Part shown: in pieces, positions 31,170 to 40,955 of the stretch
Position numbering within the stretch: the stretch's first letter is position 1
Layout: the number at the start of each line of letters is the position of its first letter
Assembly: GCA_001306305.2 (NCBI GenBank)
Contig: CP155577.1
Span: 3,083,501-3,147,500 of the forward strand
Source: Citromicrobium bathyomarinum
GTDB taxonomy: Bacteria > Pseudomonadota > Alphaproteobacteria > Sphingomonadales > Sphingomonadaceae
Direction: 5' to 3'
Length of the DNA stretch: 64,000 nt
Notes under the pieces: model-generated
The model's database searches: none
What the model was told of the DNA's origin: nothing
Seen by the model: only the letters and a program-made list of their open reading frames with translations
Translations under genes and position numbers: made by a program

Positions 31170-32222
31170 CTAGATCAGGCGTTCGCGCGCCGCGATCGCC
31201 AGCCGGGCAGCCTTGGCGAACAAAGTCGGCAGGCCCGCCTCGTCGATCCGCTCGACCGGCCACCATTCGCCCTGCGTCAGCCCGGTTTTCTGAGCGTTCT
31301 CCAGCCGCAGCACGCTCAGTTCGATCACGAAATGCGTGAAGGTGTGGCGCACCACGCCCGCGTCTTCCCACGCGCCCGCCACTGGCGGATCGCCCGATCC
31401 ATCGTGTGCCGCCGACCAGCCATCGTCGGGCAGCGCGCGCATTCCGCCGAGCATTCCCTCCGGCGCTCGCTGGACCAGCCACACCGCCCCCTCACGCTCG
31501 ATCCAGTAGGCCCTGCCCTGCCGCACGGGCTTGGCCTTCTTCGCAGCCTTGACCGGCAACCGCTCGGGATCGTCTCCGCGCCCCGCGCAATCCGCCGCGA
31601 GCGGGCAGGCATCGCAGTTCGGAGCGCGCGGGGTGCAGATGCGGCTGCCCAGATCCATCATCGCCTGCGCGAAATCGCCGCTGCGCTCGTCCGGGGTGAT
31701 CAGATCCGCCCCCTCGCGGATCGCCGCCCTTGCTCCGGGCAACGGGGTGTCGATCGCGAATAACCGCGCGACCACCCGCTCGACATTGGCATCGACCACC
31801 ACCGCGCGCCGTCCGAAGGCGATCGCGGCGATTGCGGCTGCGGTATAGGCACCCACGCCGGGCAGCGCGCGCAGCCCGTCCTCGGTATCGGGAAAACCGC
31901 CCAGTTCGGCGACCACGCCCGCCGCCTTCACCAGATTGCGCGCACGCGAGTAATAACCCAGCCCCGCCCACGCGGCCATCACATCCTCCTGCGGCGCGGC
32001 AGCGAGTGCCTCGACACTCGGCCAGCGGGCCGTGAACGCGGCGAAGTATGGTTTCACCGCCGCCACGGTGGTCTGCTGCAGCATGATCTCGGACAGCCAC
32101 ACGCGATAGGGATCGGCGGGCGGCTCGCCCGGAGCGCTGCGCCACGGCAGCGCGCGGGCGTGCTCGTCGTACCAGGCCAGCAGCCGGGCCGGGATTTGCG
32201 CACAGGTCTCTCTGGTGGTCAC
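31170..32222 (-). CDS. mutY: A/G-specific adenine glycosylase MutY
   Basis: A 350-residue enzyme that removes adenine opposite 8-oxoguanine. The HhH-GPD core (about 30-200) holds LSEIMLQQTTVAAV, LPGVGAYTAAAI with catalytic Asp in VVDANVERV, and the Fe-S cluster cysteines C-x6-C-x2-C-x5-C in CTPRAPNCDACPLAADC. A NUDT1-like C-terminal domain (about 230-345) recognises 8-oxoG. GTG 32222 is the start; the gene diverges from dciA with 29 bases between. Confidence 0.95.
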   Translation of the reverse strand: MTTRETCAQIPARLLAWYDEHARALPWRSAPGEPPADPYRVWLSEIMLQQTTVAAVKPYFAAFTARWPSVEALAAAPQEDVMAAWAGLGYYSRARNLVKAAGVVAELGGFPDTEDGLRALPGVGAYTAAAIAAIAFGRRAVVVDANVERVVARLFAIDTPLPGARAAIREGADLITPDERSGDFAQAMMDLGSRICTPRAPNCDACPLAADCAGRGDDPERLPVKAAKKAKPVRQGRAYWIEREGAVWLVQRAPEGMLGGMRALPDDGWSAAHDGSGDPPVAGAWEDAGVVRHTFTHFVIELSVLRLENAQKTGLTQGEWWPVERIDEAGLPTLFAKAARLAIAARERLI

Positions 32223-32251
32223 GCGCCGCCTATGGCATCGGTGGCCGCGCG

Positions 32252-32842
32252 ATGGAACGCAAGCCTCCCCCCAAATCCGCGACCGGCAGGAAAAGTGCGA
32301 AGAAGACCGGCCCGAAAGGCGGCCCAAAAACCGGGAATGTGCGCCCGTTCGAGCGCTCGCGCGGCAGCGGGGTGAAGCCGGTCGGCGATCTGATGCCCCA
32401 AGTCGGGCGCACCGCGTTCCGCCGTTATGGCTTCGTGCAAAGCTCTGTCGTGACCCGCTGGCCGGAGATCGTCGGGACGGACCATGCCAAGGTCTGCGCG
32501 CCCGAATCGATCCGCTTTCCGCCGGGCGAGCGCGCCGATGGTATCCTCCAGCTGGTGGTCGCGCCCGCCCATGCTCCGTTGATCCAGCATGTGATCCCCG
32601 AAATCATCGAGCGGACAAATCGCTTCTTCGGCTATCGCGCGGTCGCGCGGGTGAAGCTGCGGCAAGGTACGGTTCAGCCGCGCGCGGTAGAGCCCCAGCG
32701 CAGCACGAGGCCGCCCGAACTCAAGCCGATTCCGATGGAACTGGGCGAGTCTTTGCGCGATATCGGGGACCCCGAACTGCGCGCCGTGCTCGAAGGGCTC
32801 GCGCGCACGCTGGGCGACGACACGAACGGAGAAACGCATTGA
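32252..32842 (+). CDS. dciA: DciA (DUF721) replicative-helicase loader
   Basis: A 196-residue protein. A basic, disordered N-terminal arm (1-45) precedes the KH-like DUF721 domain (about 47-130: DLMPQVGRTAFRRYGFVQSSVV, WPEIVG, LQLVVAPAHAPLIQHV). DciA is the ancestral DnaB helicase loader in bacteria lacking DnaC/DnaI. The mutY-dciA-dsbA-smc neighbourhood is conserved in alphaproteobacteria. Its TGA overlaps the next ATG (TGATG). Confidence 0.9.
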   Translation: MERKPPPKSATGRKSAKKTGPKGGPKTGNVRPFERSRGSGVKPVGDLMPQVGRTAFRRYGFVQSSVVTRWPEIVGTDHAKVCAPESIRFPPGERADGILQLVVAPAHAPLIQHVIPEIIERTNRFFGYRAVARVKLRQGTVQPRAVEPQRSTRPPELKPIPMELGESLRDIGDPELRAVLEGLARTLGDDTNGETH

Positions 32843-33552
32843 TGACGCGTATCATGGCCGCCCTGCTGGTGATGCTGGCCGGTCTGGCAAGCCCGGCGGC
32901 GGCGCAGAACTGGCTGCAAACGGTCGAACGCACGCCCGTTTCGCACATCGTCGGCAATCCCGATGCCCCGGTCACGCTGACCGAATATATCAGCTACACC
33001 TGCCCCCATTGCCGCGAATTCGCGATGCAGGGAGAGGAAATCCTCAAGCTCGGCTACGTCTCGAAGGGCGATCTGCGCTACGAATATCGCAATGTCGCGG
33101 CCAACCCGGTCGATCTGACCGCGACCATGATGGCCCGCTGCGGCGCGCCCGAAAAGTTTCCCGGCAACCATTCAGCACTGATGATGGCGCAGCCCCAGTT
33201 CAATGCGCTGCTGCGGCTCGCGACCAAGTCGCAGACCGACCGGTGGTTCAACGGCGACAAGGCCGCGAGCCGCCGCTCCGTTGCGAGCGACCTCAACCTC
33301 TACGCGATTTTCGAGCGGCGCGGATATACCCGGGTGGAACTGGACCGGTGCCTCGCCGACCAGGCGCTAGCCGACCGGATCGAGGGCGCGATCGAGGCCG
33401 ATGTCGTGACCTATGGTCCGATCTCGACTCCCAGCTTCGTCGTCAACGGCACCATGCTGGAAGGTGTGCACACCTGGGACCAACTGCAACAGGCGCTGGC
33501 CAGCGCGGGCGCGCCGGGGGCATCTGCCCAGTCCGGCGATCCCGCCGACTAG
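32842..33552 (+). CDS. DsbA-like periplasmic thioredoxin
   Basis: A 236-residue protein with a signal peptide (cleavage after ...AAAQ, near 21), CPHC active site in SYTCPHCREF and a cis-Pro in STPSFVV. Four helices are inserted, as in DsbA. It oxidises exported proteins. It is translationally coupled to dciA and followed by a second DsbA-like gene. Confidence 0.9.
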   Translation: MTRIMAALLVMLAGLASPAAAQNWLQTVERTPVSHIVGNPDAPVTLTEYISYTCPHCREFAMQGEEILKLGYVSKGDLRYEYRNVAANPVDLTATMMARCGAPEKFPGNHSALMMAQPQFNALLRLATKSQTDRWFNGDKAASRRSVASDLNLYAIFERRGYTRVELDRCLADQALADRIEGAIEADVVTYGPISTPSFVVNGTMLEGVHTWDQLQQALASAGAPGASAQSGDPAD

Positions 33553-33654
33553 CGTTGCCCGGCTGCGGTGCCGGTGGAGAACCTGCGCCCCGCACCTTCC
33601 GAATCGCCAGACCTTCCGCCTAAGCTTTCCAATCGGCACGAAAAGGACCGCCCG

Positions 33655-34428
33655 ATGAACGCCCCGATCAAATCCGTGATCCGCTCCAAAACCTTCGCCC
33701 TTACCGCGCTGGCCCTGCCGCTCGCGCTCGGCCTGGCCGCCTGCGGCTCGGGCGATGACGCCGAAGCCTCGATCAGTGGCGAGCCGGTGGCCGAAGTCTC
33801 CGCGCCCGACGGCCAGGTATGGTCCGAAATGGCGCAGAAGACCGATCGCGGCGGCTATCTCGTCGGCAACCCGGATGCGCCGATCAAGCTGGTCGAGTAC
33901 GGCTCGCTCACCTGCCCGGCATGTGCCGCCTTCTCGATGCAGGCAAGCGAGCCGCTGATGAACGACTATGTCGACAGTGGCCGGGTCAACTTCGAATTCC
34001 GCAGCTTCGTGATTCACGGCCCGCTCGACCTCGCGCTGACCCGGCTGGTCGATTGCGGCACGCCCGAGCAGGCGGTGCCGCTGGCCGATCAGGTTTGGGC
34101 CAACCTGCCCACGATCATGCAGCCGCTGCAGGAGCGCGGCCCGCAGCTCGAAGCCGCGCTGAACCTGCCCGAAGACCAGCGCTTCGTCGCCTTCGCCGAC
34201 ACTGCCGGCCTGCTCGATTTCTTCGCCGCGCGCGGGGTCAGCCGCGATCAGGCACGCACCTGCCTCGCCGATGCCGGCCGGCTGAGCGAGATCGCCGATG
34301 TGTCGGAAACCTACGGCACGCAGGACGATATCACCCAGACGCCGACCTTCGTGCTGAACGGCAAGAAGCTCGACGATTCGAGCTGGACCGCAATCGAAGC
34401 CGCCCTCCAGCGCGCGGGCGCGCGCTAG
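33655..34428 (+). CDS. DsbA-like lipoprotein thioredoxin
   Basis: A 257-residue protein with a lipoprotein signal (lipobox LAAC around residue 27), then a DsbA-like domain with CPAC in GSLTCPACAAF and cis-Pro in QTPTFVL. The PAC dipeptide differs from the CPHC of the upstream paralogue, suggesting a different redox potential. It is membrane-anchored. ATG 33655 follows GGACCGCCC. The two genes are an old tandem pair found before smc in this order. Confidence 0.9.
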   Translation: MNAPIKSVIRSKTFALTALALPLALGLAACGSGDDAEASISGEPVAEVSAPDGQVWSEMAQKTDRGGYLVGNPDAPIKLVEYGSLTCPACAAFSMQASEPLMNDYVDSGRVNFEFRSFVIHGPLDLALTRLVDCGTPEQAVPLADQVWANLPTIMQPLQERGPQLEAALNLPEDQRFVAFADTAGLLDFFAARGVSRDQARTCLADAGRLSEIADVSETYGTQDDITQTPTFVLNGKKLDDSSWTAIEAALQRAGAR

Positions 34429-34450
34429 GCGCGGGTAGCGGGCACGGCGG

Positions 34451-37400
34451 ATGGAGATCCGGCAGCTTCGCCTGTCTGGCTTCAAGAGCTTCGTCGAGCC
34501 CGCAACCCTGCGCATCGAACCCGGGCTGACCGGGGTCGTCGGCCCCAACGGCTGCGGCAAGTCCAACCTGCTCGAAGCGATCCGCTGGGTGATGGGGGAA
34601 ACCTCCGCCAAGTCGATGCGCTCGGGCGGGATGGAAGACGTGATCTTCGCCGGCACGGCCGAACGCCCGCCGCGCCAGTTCGCCGAAGTGGTGCTGACCG
34701 GCGCGGACGACTCCGGCGACGAGCTGGAAGTGGTCCGCCGGATCGAACGCGGCGCGGGCAGCGCCTACCGCGTCAACGGCAACGACGTGCGCGCAAAGGA
34801 CGTCGCGCTCGCCTTTGCCGACGCGGCGACCGGAGCCCACTCCCCCGCACTCGTCAGCCAGGGCAAGATCGCGCACATGATCGCGGCCAAGCCGGTCGAG
34901 CGGCGCGCGATGCTGGAAGAAGCGGCGGGGATCGCCGGGCTGCACGTGCGGCGCAAGGATGCCGAGAGCAAGCTGCGCCAGACAGAGAGCAACCTCGCCC
35001 GGCTGGAAGACCTGCTCGCCGGGCTCGACAGCCAGATTACCTCGCTCAGACGGCAGGCCAAGCAGGCGGAACGCTACGCCAAGCTGACCGACGAGATCGG
35101 CGTCGCCGAGGCACGGCTGGTGTTCGCCCGCTGGCGCGATGCGGCGGCCAGCGCGCAGGCCGCGCGCAAGGCGGCAGGCGAGGCGGAGGCCGCGGTCGAG
35201 GCGGCCAAGACGCGTGCGGGCGAGACCGAGACGGCGCAGCGCGATGCGGCGGAAAAACTCGCCGACGCGCGCGATGCGCTGGTCGCCGCGCGAACCGATG
35301 CGGGCGCGCAGGAGCAGCGGCTCGCCAGTCTGGAGAAAGAGCGTGACGCCGCGCTCGCTCGGCTCGCCGATCTCGACCGGCAGGCCGCGCGGCTGGAAGA
35401 GGATCGCGAGGATTACGGGCGCACCGGGCGCGATGCGGCGGATGCGCTCCAGCGGCTAGAAGCCGAACTGGCGGCGAGTGAGAAGGCGCGTGCGGAAGCC
35501 GATGCCGCGCTGCCGCAGGTTATCGCGGATGCCGAGCGGGCAGAACAGGCCGAACGTTCGGCAGAACTGGAACTCGCGCGCGCCAATGCGGATTACGCCG
35601 CGCTCGATGCCGAATGGCGGGTCGCGCGCGCCGCGCTCGACACGGCGGAACGGCGGATCGCCAAGCTCACGGGCGAGGCGGAACGGCTGGAGGAGAGCGC
35701 GCGCCAGCAGGCGGGCGCGCAGGACCCCGCGCAGGCACTGGCCGAGGCGCAGGCCGCTGCAAAGCAAGCGGGCGAAGCGCAGGAGGCGCTGGCAGGGCGC
35801 ATTGAAGGCCGTCGCGAGGCGCGCGATGCCGCGCGCACCGCGCTGGAGCAGGCGCAGGAAGCGCTCGCCGAAGCGCGCGCCGAACTCGCCGGGGTGGAGC
35901 GTGAACACGCCGCGCTGGAGAAGGACCAGCGCACCCGCGACAAGGCGCGCGCGGCCAAGGCGGGCAAGCCGGTCGCGCTCGATCGCGTGCGTGCCGCGCC
36001 CGGTTACGAGGCGGCACTCGCCGCAGTGCTGGGCCGCGACGGCCGCAGCCCGCTGGGCAACATGCCCGAGGCGGAGGATGGACGCTTCTGGACCGGCGCA
36101 CCGCAGCCCGAGCCGGTGGCCGATTCGCTGCTGCAACATCTCGGCGATTGCCCCGAGGAACTACGCGCGCGCCTTGCGCGGGTGCAGGTGGTCGAGACCG
36201 ATGATGGCCGTCCTCTGGAGCCGGGCACGTGGCTGGTCACGCTGACGGGCGCGCTACGCCGGTGGGACGGGCTGGTCGTGCGCGGCGAGGGCGGCGCGGA
36301 GGCGGCGCGGCTCGAAGCGGCCAACCGCCTCGCCGCTCTGGCCGAACGACTGCCCGAATTGCAGCACTCCGCCGCCGATGCCGAGGCCCGCGTGGGCGAG
36401 GCACGCGCCGCGCTCGACGCGGCACAGGCCGACTTCTCCCGCGCCGAAAGCGAGCGCGAAGCCGCCGCGCAGGCCGAACGCGAAGCACTGCGTGCGCTCG
36501 ACCGCGCGGAGGCGGCGCTCGCCAGCCATGCCGAACGCGCGCGCCAGCTCGAACAGGCGCGCACCGACCTCGCCGATCAACGCGCCACGGCCGAGCGCGA
36601 GCTGGAGGCAGCGCAGGCGACGCTGGCCGGGCTGACCGATCCCGAAGCGCTCGCCGCGCGGCGCGATGCAGCCCGCTCCGCCCATGAGGCCGCGCGCGCG
36701 CAGCTCTCCGCTGCAACCGCCGCGCGCGCCGCACAGGAACAGGCGCTCGCCGTCGCAAAGGAGCGCGTTTCCGCCCACCGCGCCGACCGCGCGCACTGGG
36801 ATCGCCGGGCGGACGAAGCTGCGCGCCGGCTGGCGGAGATGGACAGCCGCTTCGCGGAGATCGCCACCGCGCGCGAACAGGTCGGCAACCAGCCCGAGCG
36901 GCTGGCGCACGACATCGAAACTGCGCGGACCAGCCACCGCGAAACCGCCGCGCGGCTCGCCACCCTGCAGGACACGCTCGACACCGCGCAGTCGGCCGCC
37001 GACGCAGCGGACACCGCGCAGCGCGCTGCCAACGAAGCACTCTCCGAAGCGCGCGAACGGCGCGCCCAGCTGGCCAACCAGGCCGAGAACGAGGACGCGC
37101 GGCGGGCGGAAATGGCGCGCCTCTCGGGCGAACGCTTCCACAAGCCCCCGCCGCTGCTGCCCGCCGCATACGAGTTCGACGAAGCGGATGTCGCCGACCG
37201 GGAGACCGAGTCCGAAGCGCTCGACAAGCTGACCCAATCGCGCGAGCGGATCGGCCCGGTCAATCTGGTCGCCGCCGACGAGCTCGCCAAGATCGAGGAA
37301 GAGCACGGCTCGACCACTGCCGAACGCGAGGAACTGACCGAGGCGGTCCATCGCCTGCGCGGCTCGATCGGGCAGCTGAACCGCGAGGGGCGCGAGCGCC

Positions 37401-37873
37401 TCAAGGCCGCGTTCGAGCAGGTCGATGCGCATTTCCAGAAGCTGTTCGCGCGCCTGTTTGAAGGCGGTGTCGCGCATCTCGCGCTGATCGACAGCGACGA
37501 TCCGCTGGAGGCGGGGCTGGAGATCTACGCCCAGCCGCCGGGCAAGCGGTTGCAATCGCTCACGCTGCTATCGGGCGGGGAGCAGGCGCTGACCGCGATT
37601 GCGCTAACCTTCGCGCTGTTCCTGACCAATCCCGCACCGATCTGCGTGCTCGACGAGGTCGATGCCCCGCTCGACGACGCCAATATCGACCGCTTTTGCG
37701 ACCTACTCGAAGCAATGACGCAGGAGACCAGCACACGCTACCTGATCGTCACGCACAATGCGGTCACGATGAGCCGGATGCACCGCCTATTCGGGGTGAC
37801 GATGATCGAAAAGGGCGTCAGCCGCCTCGTCAGCGTGGACCTGCAAGCCGCCGAATTGCTAGCGGCGGAGTAG
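34451..37873 (+). CDS. smc: Chromosome segregation SMC protein
   Basis: A 1140-residue SMC. Walker A GPNGCGKS lies at 31-38; two long Ala/Glu/Arg-rich coiled coils surround a hinge at about 480-640; the signature LSGGEQ and Walker B CVLDEVDAP are at about 1040-1090. It compacts and segregates chromosomes with ScpAB. The coiled-coil codons are extremely GC-rich, which creates long open frames on the opposite strand that are not genes. Confidence 0.97.
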   Translation: MEIRQLRLSGFKSFVEPATLRIEPGLTGVVGPNGCGKSNLLEAIRWVMGETSAKSMRSGGMEDVIFAGTAERPPRQFAEVVLTGADDSGDELEVVRRIERGAGSAYRVNGNDVRAKDVALAFADAATGAHSPALVSQGKIAHMIAAKPVERRAMLEEAAGIAGLHVRRKDAESKLRQTESNLARLEDLLAGLDSQITSLRRQAKQAERYAKLTDEIGVAEARLVFARWRDAAASAQAARKAAGEAEAAVEAAKTRAGETETAQRDAAEKLADARDALVAARTDAGAQEQRLASLEKERDAALARLADLDRQAARLEEDREDYGRTGRDAADALQRLEAELAASEKARAEADAALPQVIADAERAEQAERSAELELARANADYAALDAEWRVARAALDTAERRIAKLTGEAERLEESARQQAGAQDPAQALAEAQAAAKQAGEAQEALAGRIEGRREARDAARTALEQAQEALAEARAELAGVEREHAALEKDQRTRDKARAAKAGKPVALDRVRAAPGYEAALAAVLGRDGRSPLGNMPEAEDGRFWTGAPQPEPVADSLLQHLGDCPEELRARLARVQVVETDDGRPLEPGTWLVTLTGALRRWDGLVVRGEGGAEAARLEAANRLAALAERLPELQHSAADAEARVGEARAALDAAQADFSRAESEREAAAQAEREALRALDRAEAALASHAERARQLEQARTDLADQRATAERELEAAQATLAGLTDPEALAARRDAARSAHEAARAQLSAATAARAAQEQALAVAKERVSAHRADRAHWDRRADEAARRLAEMDSRFAEIATAREQVGNQPERLAHDIETARTSHRETAARLATLQDTLDTAQSAADAADTAQRAANEALSEARERRAQLANQAENEDARRAEMARLSGERFHKPPPLLPAAYEFDEADVADRETESEALDKLTQSRERIGPVNLVAADELAKIEEEHGSTTAEREELTEAVHRLRGSIGQLNREGRERLKAAFEQVDAHFQKLFARLFEGGVAHLALIDSDDPLEAGLEIYAQPPGKRLQSLTLLSGGEQALTAIALTFALFLTNPAPICVLDEVDAPLDDANIDRFCDLLEAMTQETSTRYLIVTHNAVTMSRMHRLFGVTMIEKGVSRLVSVDLQAAELLAAE

Positions 37874-37892
37874 GCGATCGGGCAGCCTCCGA

Positions 37893-38498
37893 CTACCGGA
37901 CGAACTCCGCGACCAGGACCGGTGCAAGCGTGGCGAGCAAGCATGCGGCCATCGTATAGTTGAACGCCCTGAGCCGTGCCGGATTCGACAGCCACCGTGC
38001 GGCCTGCGTGCCCAGCCCCGCCCAAGCGGAGACGCAGGGCAGATTGACGATCCCGAACACCGCCGCGACGAGCATCAGCGCCCCCGTAGAATCGCCGGGC
38101 GCGTAGAGAGTGATCGCGCTCAGCGCCATCATCCACGCCTTGGGATTGACCCACTGGAACAGCGCGGCCTGCAGGAACGTGAAGGGGCGCCCCCGCCCAA
38201 TATTGCTGCCGACCGGGGCGGCATTGGCGATCTTCCACGCCAGCCACAGCAGATAGAGCGCGCTGACCACGGTGAGCACCAGGCGGATGACCGGAAACAT
38301 CTCGAACAGCCGCGCCAGTCCCAGACCGACCAGCAACAACATCACGACGAAGCCGCAACCGATACCGAGGATGTGCGGCACGGTGCAACGCATGCCGAAA
38401 TTCGCGCCCGACGCCATCACCATCACGTTGTTCGGCCCCGGGGTGATCGAGGAGACAAGCGCGAAGCCTGCAAGCGCTGGAAGAAGATCCAATGTCAT
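37893..38498 (-). CDS. LysE/RhtB-family amino-acid exporter
   Basis: A 201-residue membrane protein with six hydrophobic segments. The first has FALVSSITPGPNNVMVMASG, the LysE/RhtB hallmark. It exports amino acids such as basic or homoserine-type ones. ATG 38498 matches the family's usual start; TTG 38516 and ATG 38507 are alternatives. It diverges from the Lrp gene, whose product probably controls it. Confidence 0.92.
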   Translation of the reverse strand: MTLDLLPALAGFALVSSITPGPNNVMVMASGANFGMRCTVPHILGIGCGFVVMLLLVGLGLARLFEMFPVIRLVLTVVSALYLLWLAWKIANAAPVGSNIGRGRPFTFLQAALFQWVNPKAWMMALSAITLYAPGDSTGALMLVAAVFGIVNLPCVSAWAGLGTQAARWLSNPARLRAFNYTMAACLLATLAPVLVAEFVR

Positions 38499-38511
38499 GC
38501 ACGGCATGATA

Positions 38512-38538
38512 TGCAATTCATCGCCGAATGAAGTTGCA
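38512..38538. promoter_or_regulatory. Lrp-type operator candidate
   Basis: TGCAATTCAT (38512-38521) and ATGAAGTTGCA (38528-38538) form an imperfect inverted repeat between the divergent exporter and Lrp genes. Confidence 0.55.
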
Positions 38539-38571
38539 ATTATCGCTCAATCACGGCTACCAGCACAATCA

Positions 38572-39024
38572 ATGCGCGCGATCGACACGATAACTCGCAA
38601 GATATTGCATGAGCTCTCGCTGAACGGGCGAATCAGCAATCTCGAACTCGCGCAGCGGGTCGGCCTGTCGCCGTCGGCATGCCTGCGGCGGGTGCAGGAG
38701 CTGGAGCGCAGCGGCGTCATCGATGGTTATCGCGCGGTACTCAACCGCGCGGCGCTGGGCATCGGCTTCGTCGCCTATGTCGCGGTCGGGCTGAACAAGC
38801 ACACCAAGGCCGCGCAGGAAGCGTTCGAGGCAAAGATGGCCGATGCGCCCGAAGTGACCGAGTGCCACAACGTGACCGGCTCGGTCGAATACCTGCTGCG
38901 CGTCGAAGCCGCCGACCTGACCGATTACAAGCGCTTCCACACCCAGATCCTGGGCACGGTCGAGCAGGTGCAGTCGATCACATCCTACGTTGTCATGGGA
39001 TCGCCGAAAGACGAGCGCGCCTGA
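38572..39024 (+). CDS. Lrp/AsnC-family regulator
   Basis: A 150-residue Lrp protein: HTH at about 5-55 (ISNLELAQRVGLSPSACLRRV) and the RAM ligand-sensing domain at about 65-145 (VTECHNVTGSVEYLLRVEA). No Shine-Dalgarno is visible before ATG 38572. It senses an amino acid and likely controls the divergent exporter. Confidence 0.92.
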   Translation: MRAIDTITRKILHELSLNGRISNLELAQRVGLSPSACLRRVQELERSGVIDGYRAVLNRAALGIGFVAYVAVGLNKHTKAAQEAFEAKMADAPEVTECHNVTGSVEYLLRVEAADLTDYKRFHTQILGTVEQVQSITSYVVMGSPKDERA

Positions 39025-39046
39025 CGGTCAGCGCGCGATTGGCAAG

Positions 39047-39517
39047 CTACTCGCCAATCGCCGCCGCCAGCCCCTCGCGGATCGCCTTCAACTCGTCGAG
39101 CAAGACCCGGTCGGCGGCGCGGCGCAGGCGCGGGTGCGGCTGCTGTGCGGACGGCTCGTCGTGGTCGGGCAGGTCGCGCGCGGTCAGGTAACGGCGCACG
39201 CCTTCGCGCGGTGCTTCTGGTTCCTCGTCGTCCCCGTCTGCAGGATTCATGCCTGCCCGCCCCTTCTCGATCGCCGCGCGTGCGCCTTTGAGAGTGTAGC
39301 CTTCGCCGTTCACCAGCCGGTCGATCGTTTCGACCAGCGCGACATCGTCGGCCCGGTAATAGCGGCGCCCCCCGCTCCGTTTCAGAGGCTGCAGCATCGG
39401 GAACTGCTCTTCCCAATAGCGCAGCACGTGCGCCTTTATGCCAAGCGCCTTGCCAAGCTCGCCGATGGTCCGAAGCGCGTCTGCGTCCTTGCCATCGTCG
39501 AAGCTGCGGCGGGCCAT
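39047..39517 (-). CDS. MerR-family regulator
   Basis: A 156-residue MerR-type protein. The HTH is RTIGELGKALGIKAHVLRYWEEQFP with GGRRYYRADDV (the R-Y-Y box). The rest is a helical C terminus lacking metal-binding cysteines. It directly follows ihfA, an arrangement kept in alphaproteobacteria; target unknown. Confidence 0.9.
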   Translation of the reverse strand: MARRSFDDGKDADALRTIGELGKALGIKAHVLRYWEEQFPMLQPLKRSGGRRYYRADDVALVETIDRLVNGEGYTLKGARAAIEKGRAGMNPADGDDEEPEAPREGVRRYLTARDLPDHDEPSAQQPHPRLRRAADRVLLDELKAIREGLAAAIGE

Positions 39518-39518
39518 G

Positions 39519-39821
39519 TCAGCTTCCGTCTGCGATCCGGTCGCGCAGGGTCTGGCTGGCGCGGAAGGTCATCACCCGGCGCGGGGTGATCGGCACCTCG
39601 ACCCCGGTCTTGGGGTTGCGACCGACGCGTTCCTTCTTGTCGCGCAGCACGAAGCTGCCGAAGCCGGAAATCTTGACGTTCTCGCCGTCCTTCAGGGAAT
39701 CGCACATATGCGCGAGGATCGATTCGACCAGCGCCAGCGATTCCGCGCGGCTGAAGCCGAGTTTGCGATTGATGGTTTCGGCCAGATCGGCCCTGGTCAG
39801 CGTACCCGCCGAGCGCGACAT
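39519..39821 (-). CDS. ihfA: Integration host factor subunit alpha
   Basis: A 100-residue HU/IHF fold with the beta-arm tip [12 protein letters not shown] and the IHF-alpha end RVMTFRASQ. It bends DNA in recombination and transcription, and could also assist transposition of the prophage. ATG 39821 is chosen; a longer frame to 39923 lacks a ribosome site. Confidence 0.93.
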   Translation of the reverse strand: MSRSAGTLTRADLAETINRKLGFSRAESLALVESILAHMCDSLKDGENVKISGFGSFVLRDKKERVGRNPKTGVEVPITPRRVMTFRASQTLRDRIADGS

Positions 39822-39974
39822 CGTGAGGAATCCCTTTTTCTGTTCTTGCCGGGTGTTCTCGAAAGAGCCTCGATAAACCGCCGAAAGCCTAGCAATGATT
39901 ACGTGGTGCCGCAAATGCGACACACCGTTTTTTGCACCATCGGCGATTCGCGTGCCCTACGGGGCCGCGCGGGC

Positions 39975-40955
39975 TCAGAGCCGGACCAGGCTTGCGCCCC
40001 ATGTGAACCCGCCGCCCATCGCTTCGAACAGCACCAGATCGCCCGGCTTGATCCGCCCGTCGGCGCGCGCGGCAGCGAAGGCGAGCGGCACGGATGCGGC
40101 AGACGTGTTGGCGTGCTGGTCGACCGTGACGATCACCTTTTCGGGTGGCAGGCCCAGCTTCTTCGCGGTCGCTTCGAGAATGCGGATATTCGCCTGGTGC
40201 GGCACCACCCAGTCGATCTGGTCGACGGTGATGCCTGCCTTGGCGACCACATCGCCCAGCACCTGCGCCAGATTGCCGACCGCGTGGCGGAACACCTCGC
40301 GCCCCTTCATCCGCAGGTGGCCCACGGTCTGCGTGGTCGAGGGCCCGCCATCGACATAGAGCAGGTCGTGCTGCGCGCCGTCGGCGTGGAGCTGCGAGGT
40401 CAGGATGCCCGGCCCCTCGCTCTTCGCGGTACCCTCGGCAACGTCCTGCGCTTCCAGCACGATCGCGCCCGCGCCGTCACCGAACAGCACGGCGGTGGTG
40501 CGGTCTTCCCAGTCGAGAATGCGGCTGAAGGTTTCCGCGCCGATCACCAGCGCGCAGGTCGCCTGCCCGCTGCGCAGCATCGCGTCGGCGGTGGTCATCG
40601 CATAGAGGAAGCCGGAGCATACCGCCTGCACGTCGAACGCGGGGCAGCCATTGCAGCCCAGCGCAGCCTGCACCTTGGTGGCGGTCGCGGGGAAGGTATT
40701 GTCGGGCGTTGCGGTGGCGAGAACGATCAGGTCGATCTTCTTCGCGTCGATCCCCGCATCGGCCAGCGCGGCGCGCGCGGCCGCGATCGCCAGCGTGCCG
40801 GTGGTTTCCCCCTCGCCCGCGATGTGGCGCTGGCGGATGCCGGTGCGCTCCACGATCCACTCGTCGCTGGTGTCGAGCCGGCCTGCCAGCTCTTCATTGG
40901 TCACGACGCGTTGGGGCATGGCAGAGCCAGCCCCGCGGATGAGGGAGCGGATCAC
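39975..40955 (-). CDS. fabH: 3-oxoacyl-ACP synthase III (FabH)
   Basis: A 326-residue enzyme that starts fatty-acid elongation by joining acetyl-CoA and malonyl-ACP. The catalytic triad is visible: Cys113 in AVCSGFLYA, His in PHQANIRIL and Asn in HANTSAAS. It begins at GTG 40955, overlapping the plsX stop as GTGA; the first residues [14 protein letters not shown] match the family start. Confidence 0.95.
   Translation of the reverse strand: MIRSLIRGAGSAMPQRVVTNEELAGRLDTSDEWIVERTGIRQRHIAGEGETTGTLAIAAARAALADAGIDAKKIDLIVLATATPDNTFPATATKVQAALGCNGCPAFDVQAVCSGFLYAMTTADAMLRSGQATCALVIGAETFSRILDWEDRTTAVLFGDGAGAIVLEAQDVAEGTAKSEGPGILTSQLHADGAQHDLLYVDGGPSTTQTVGHLRMKGREVFRHAVGNLAQVLGDVVAKAGITVDQIDWVVPHQANIRILEATAKKLGLPPEKVIVTVDQHANTSAASVPLAFAAARADGRIKPGDLVLFEAMGGGFTWGASLVRL

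Noticed and set aside
36254-37555. 433-codon minus-strand frame inside smc
   Set aside because: An effect of the very GC-rich coiled-coil codons; no domain, and smc is complete on the plus strand.
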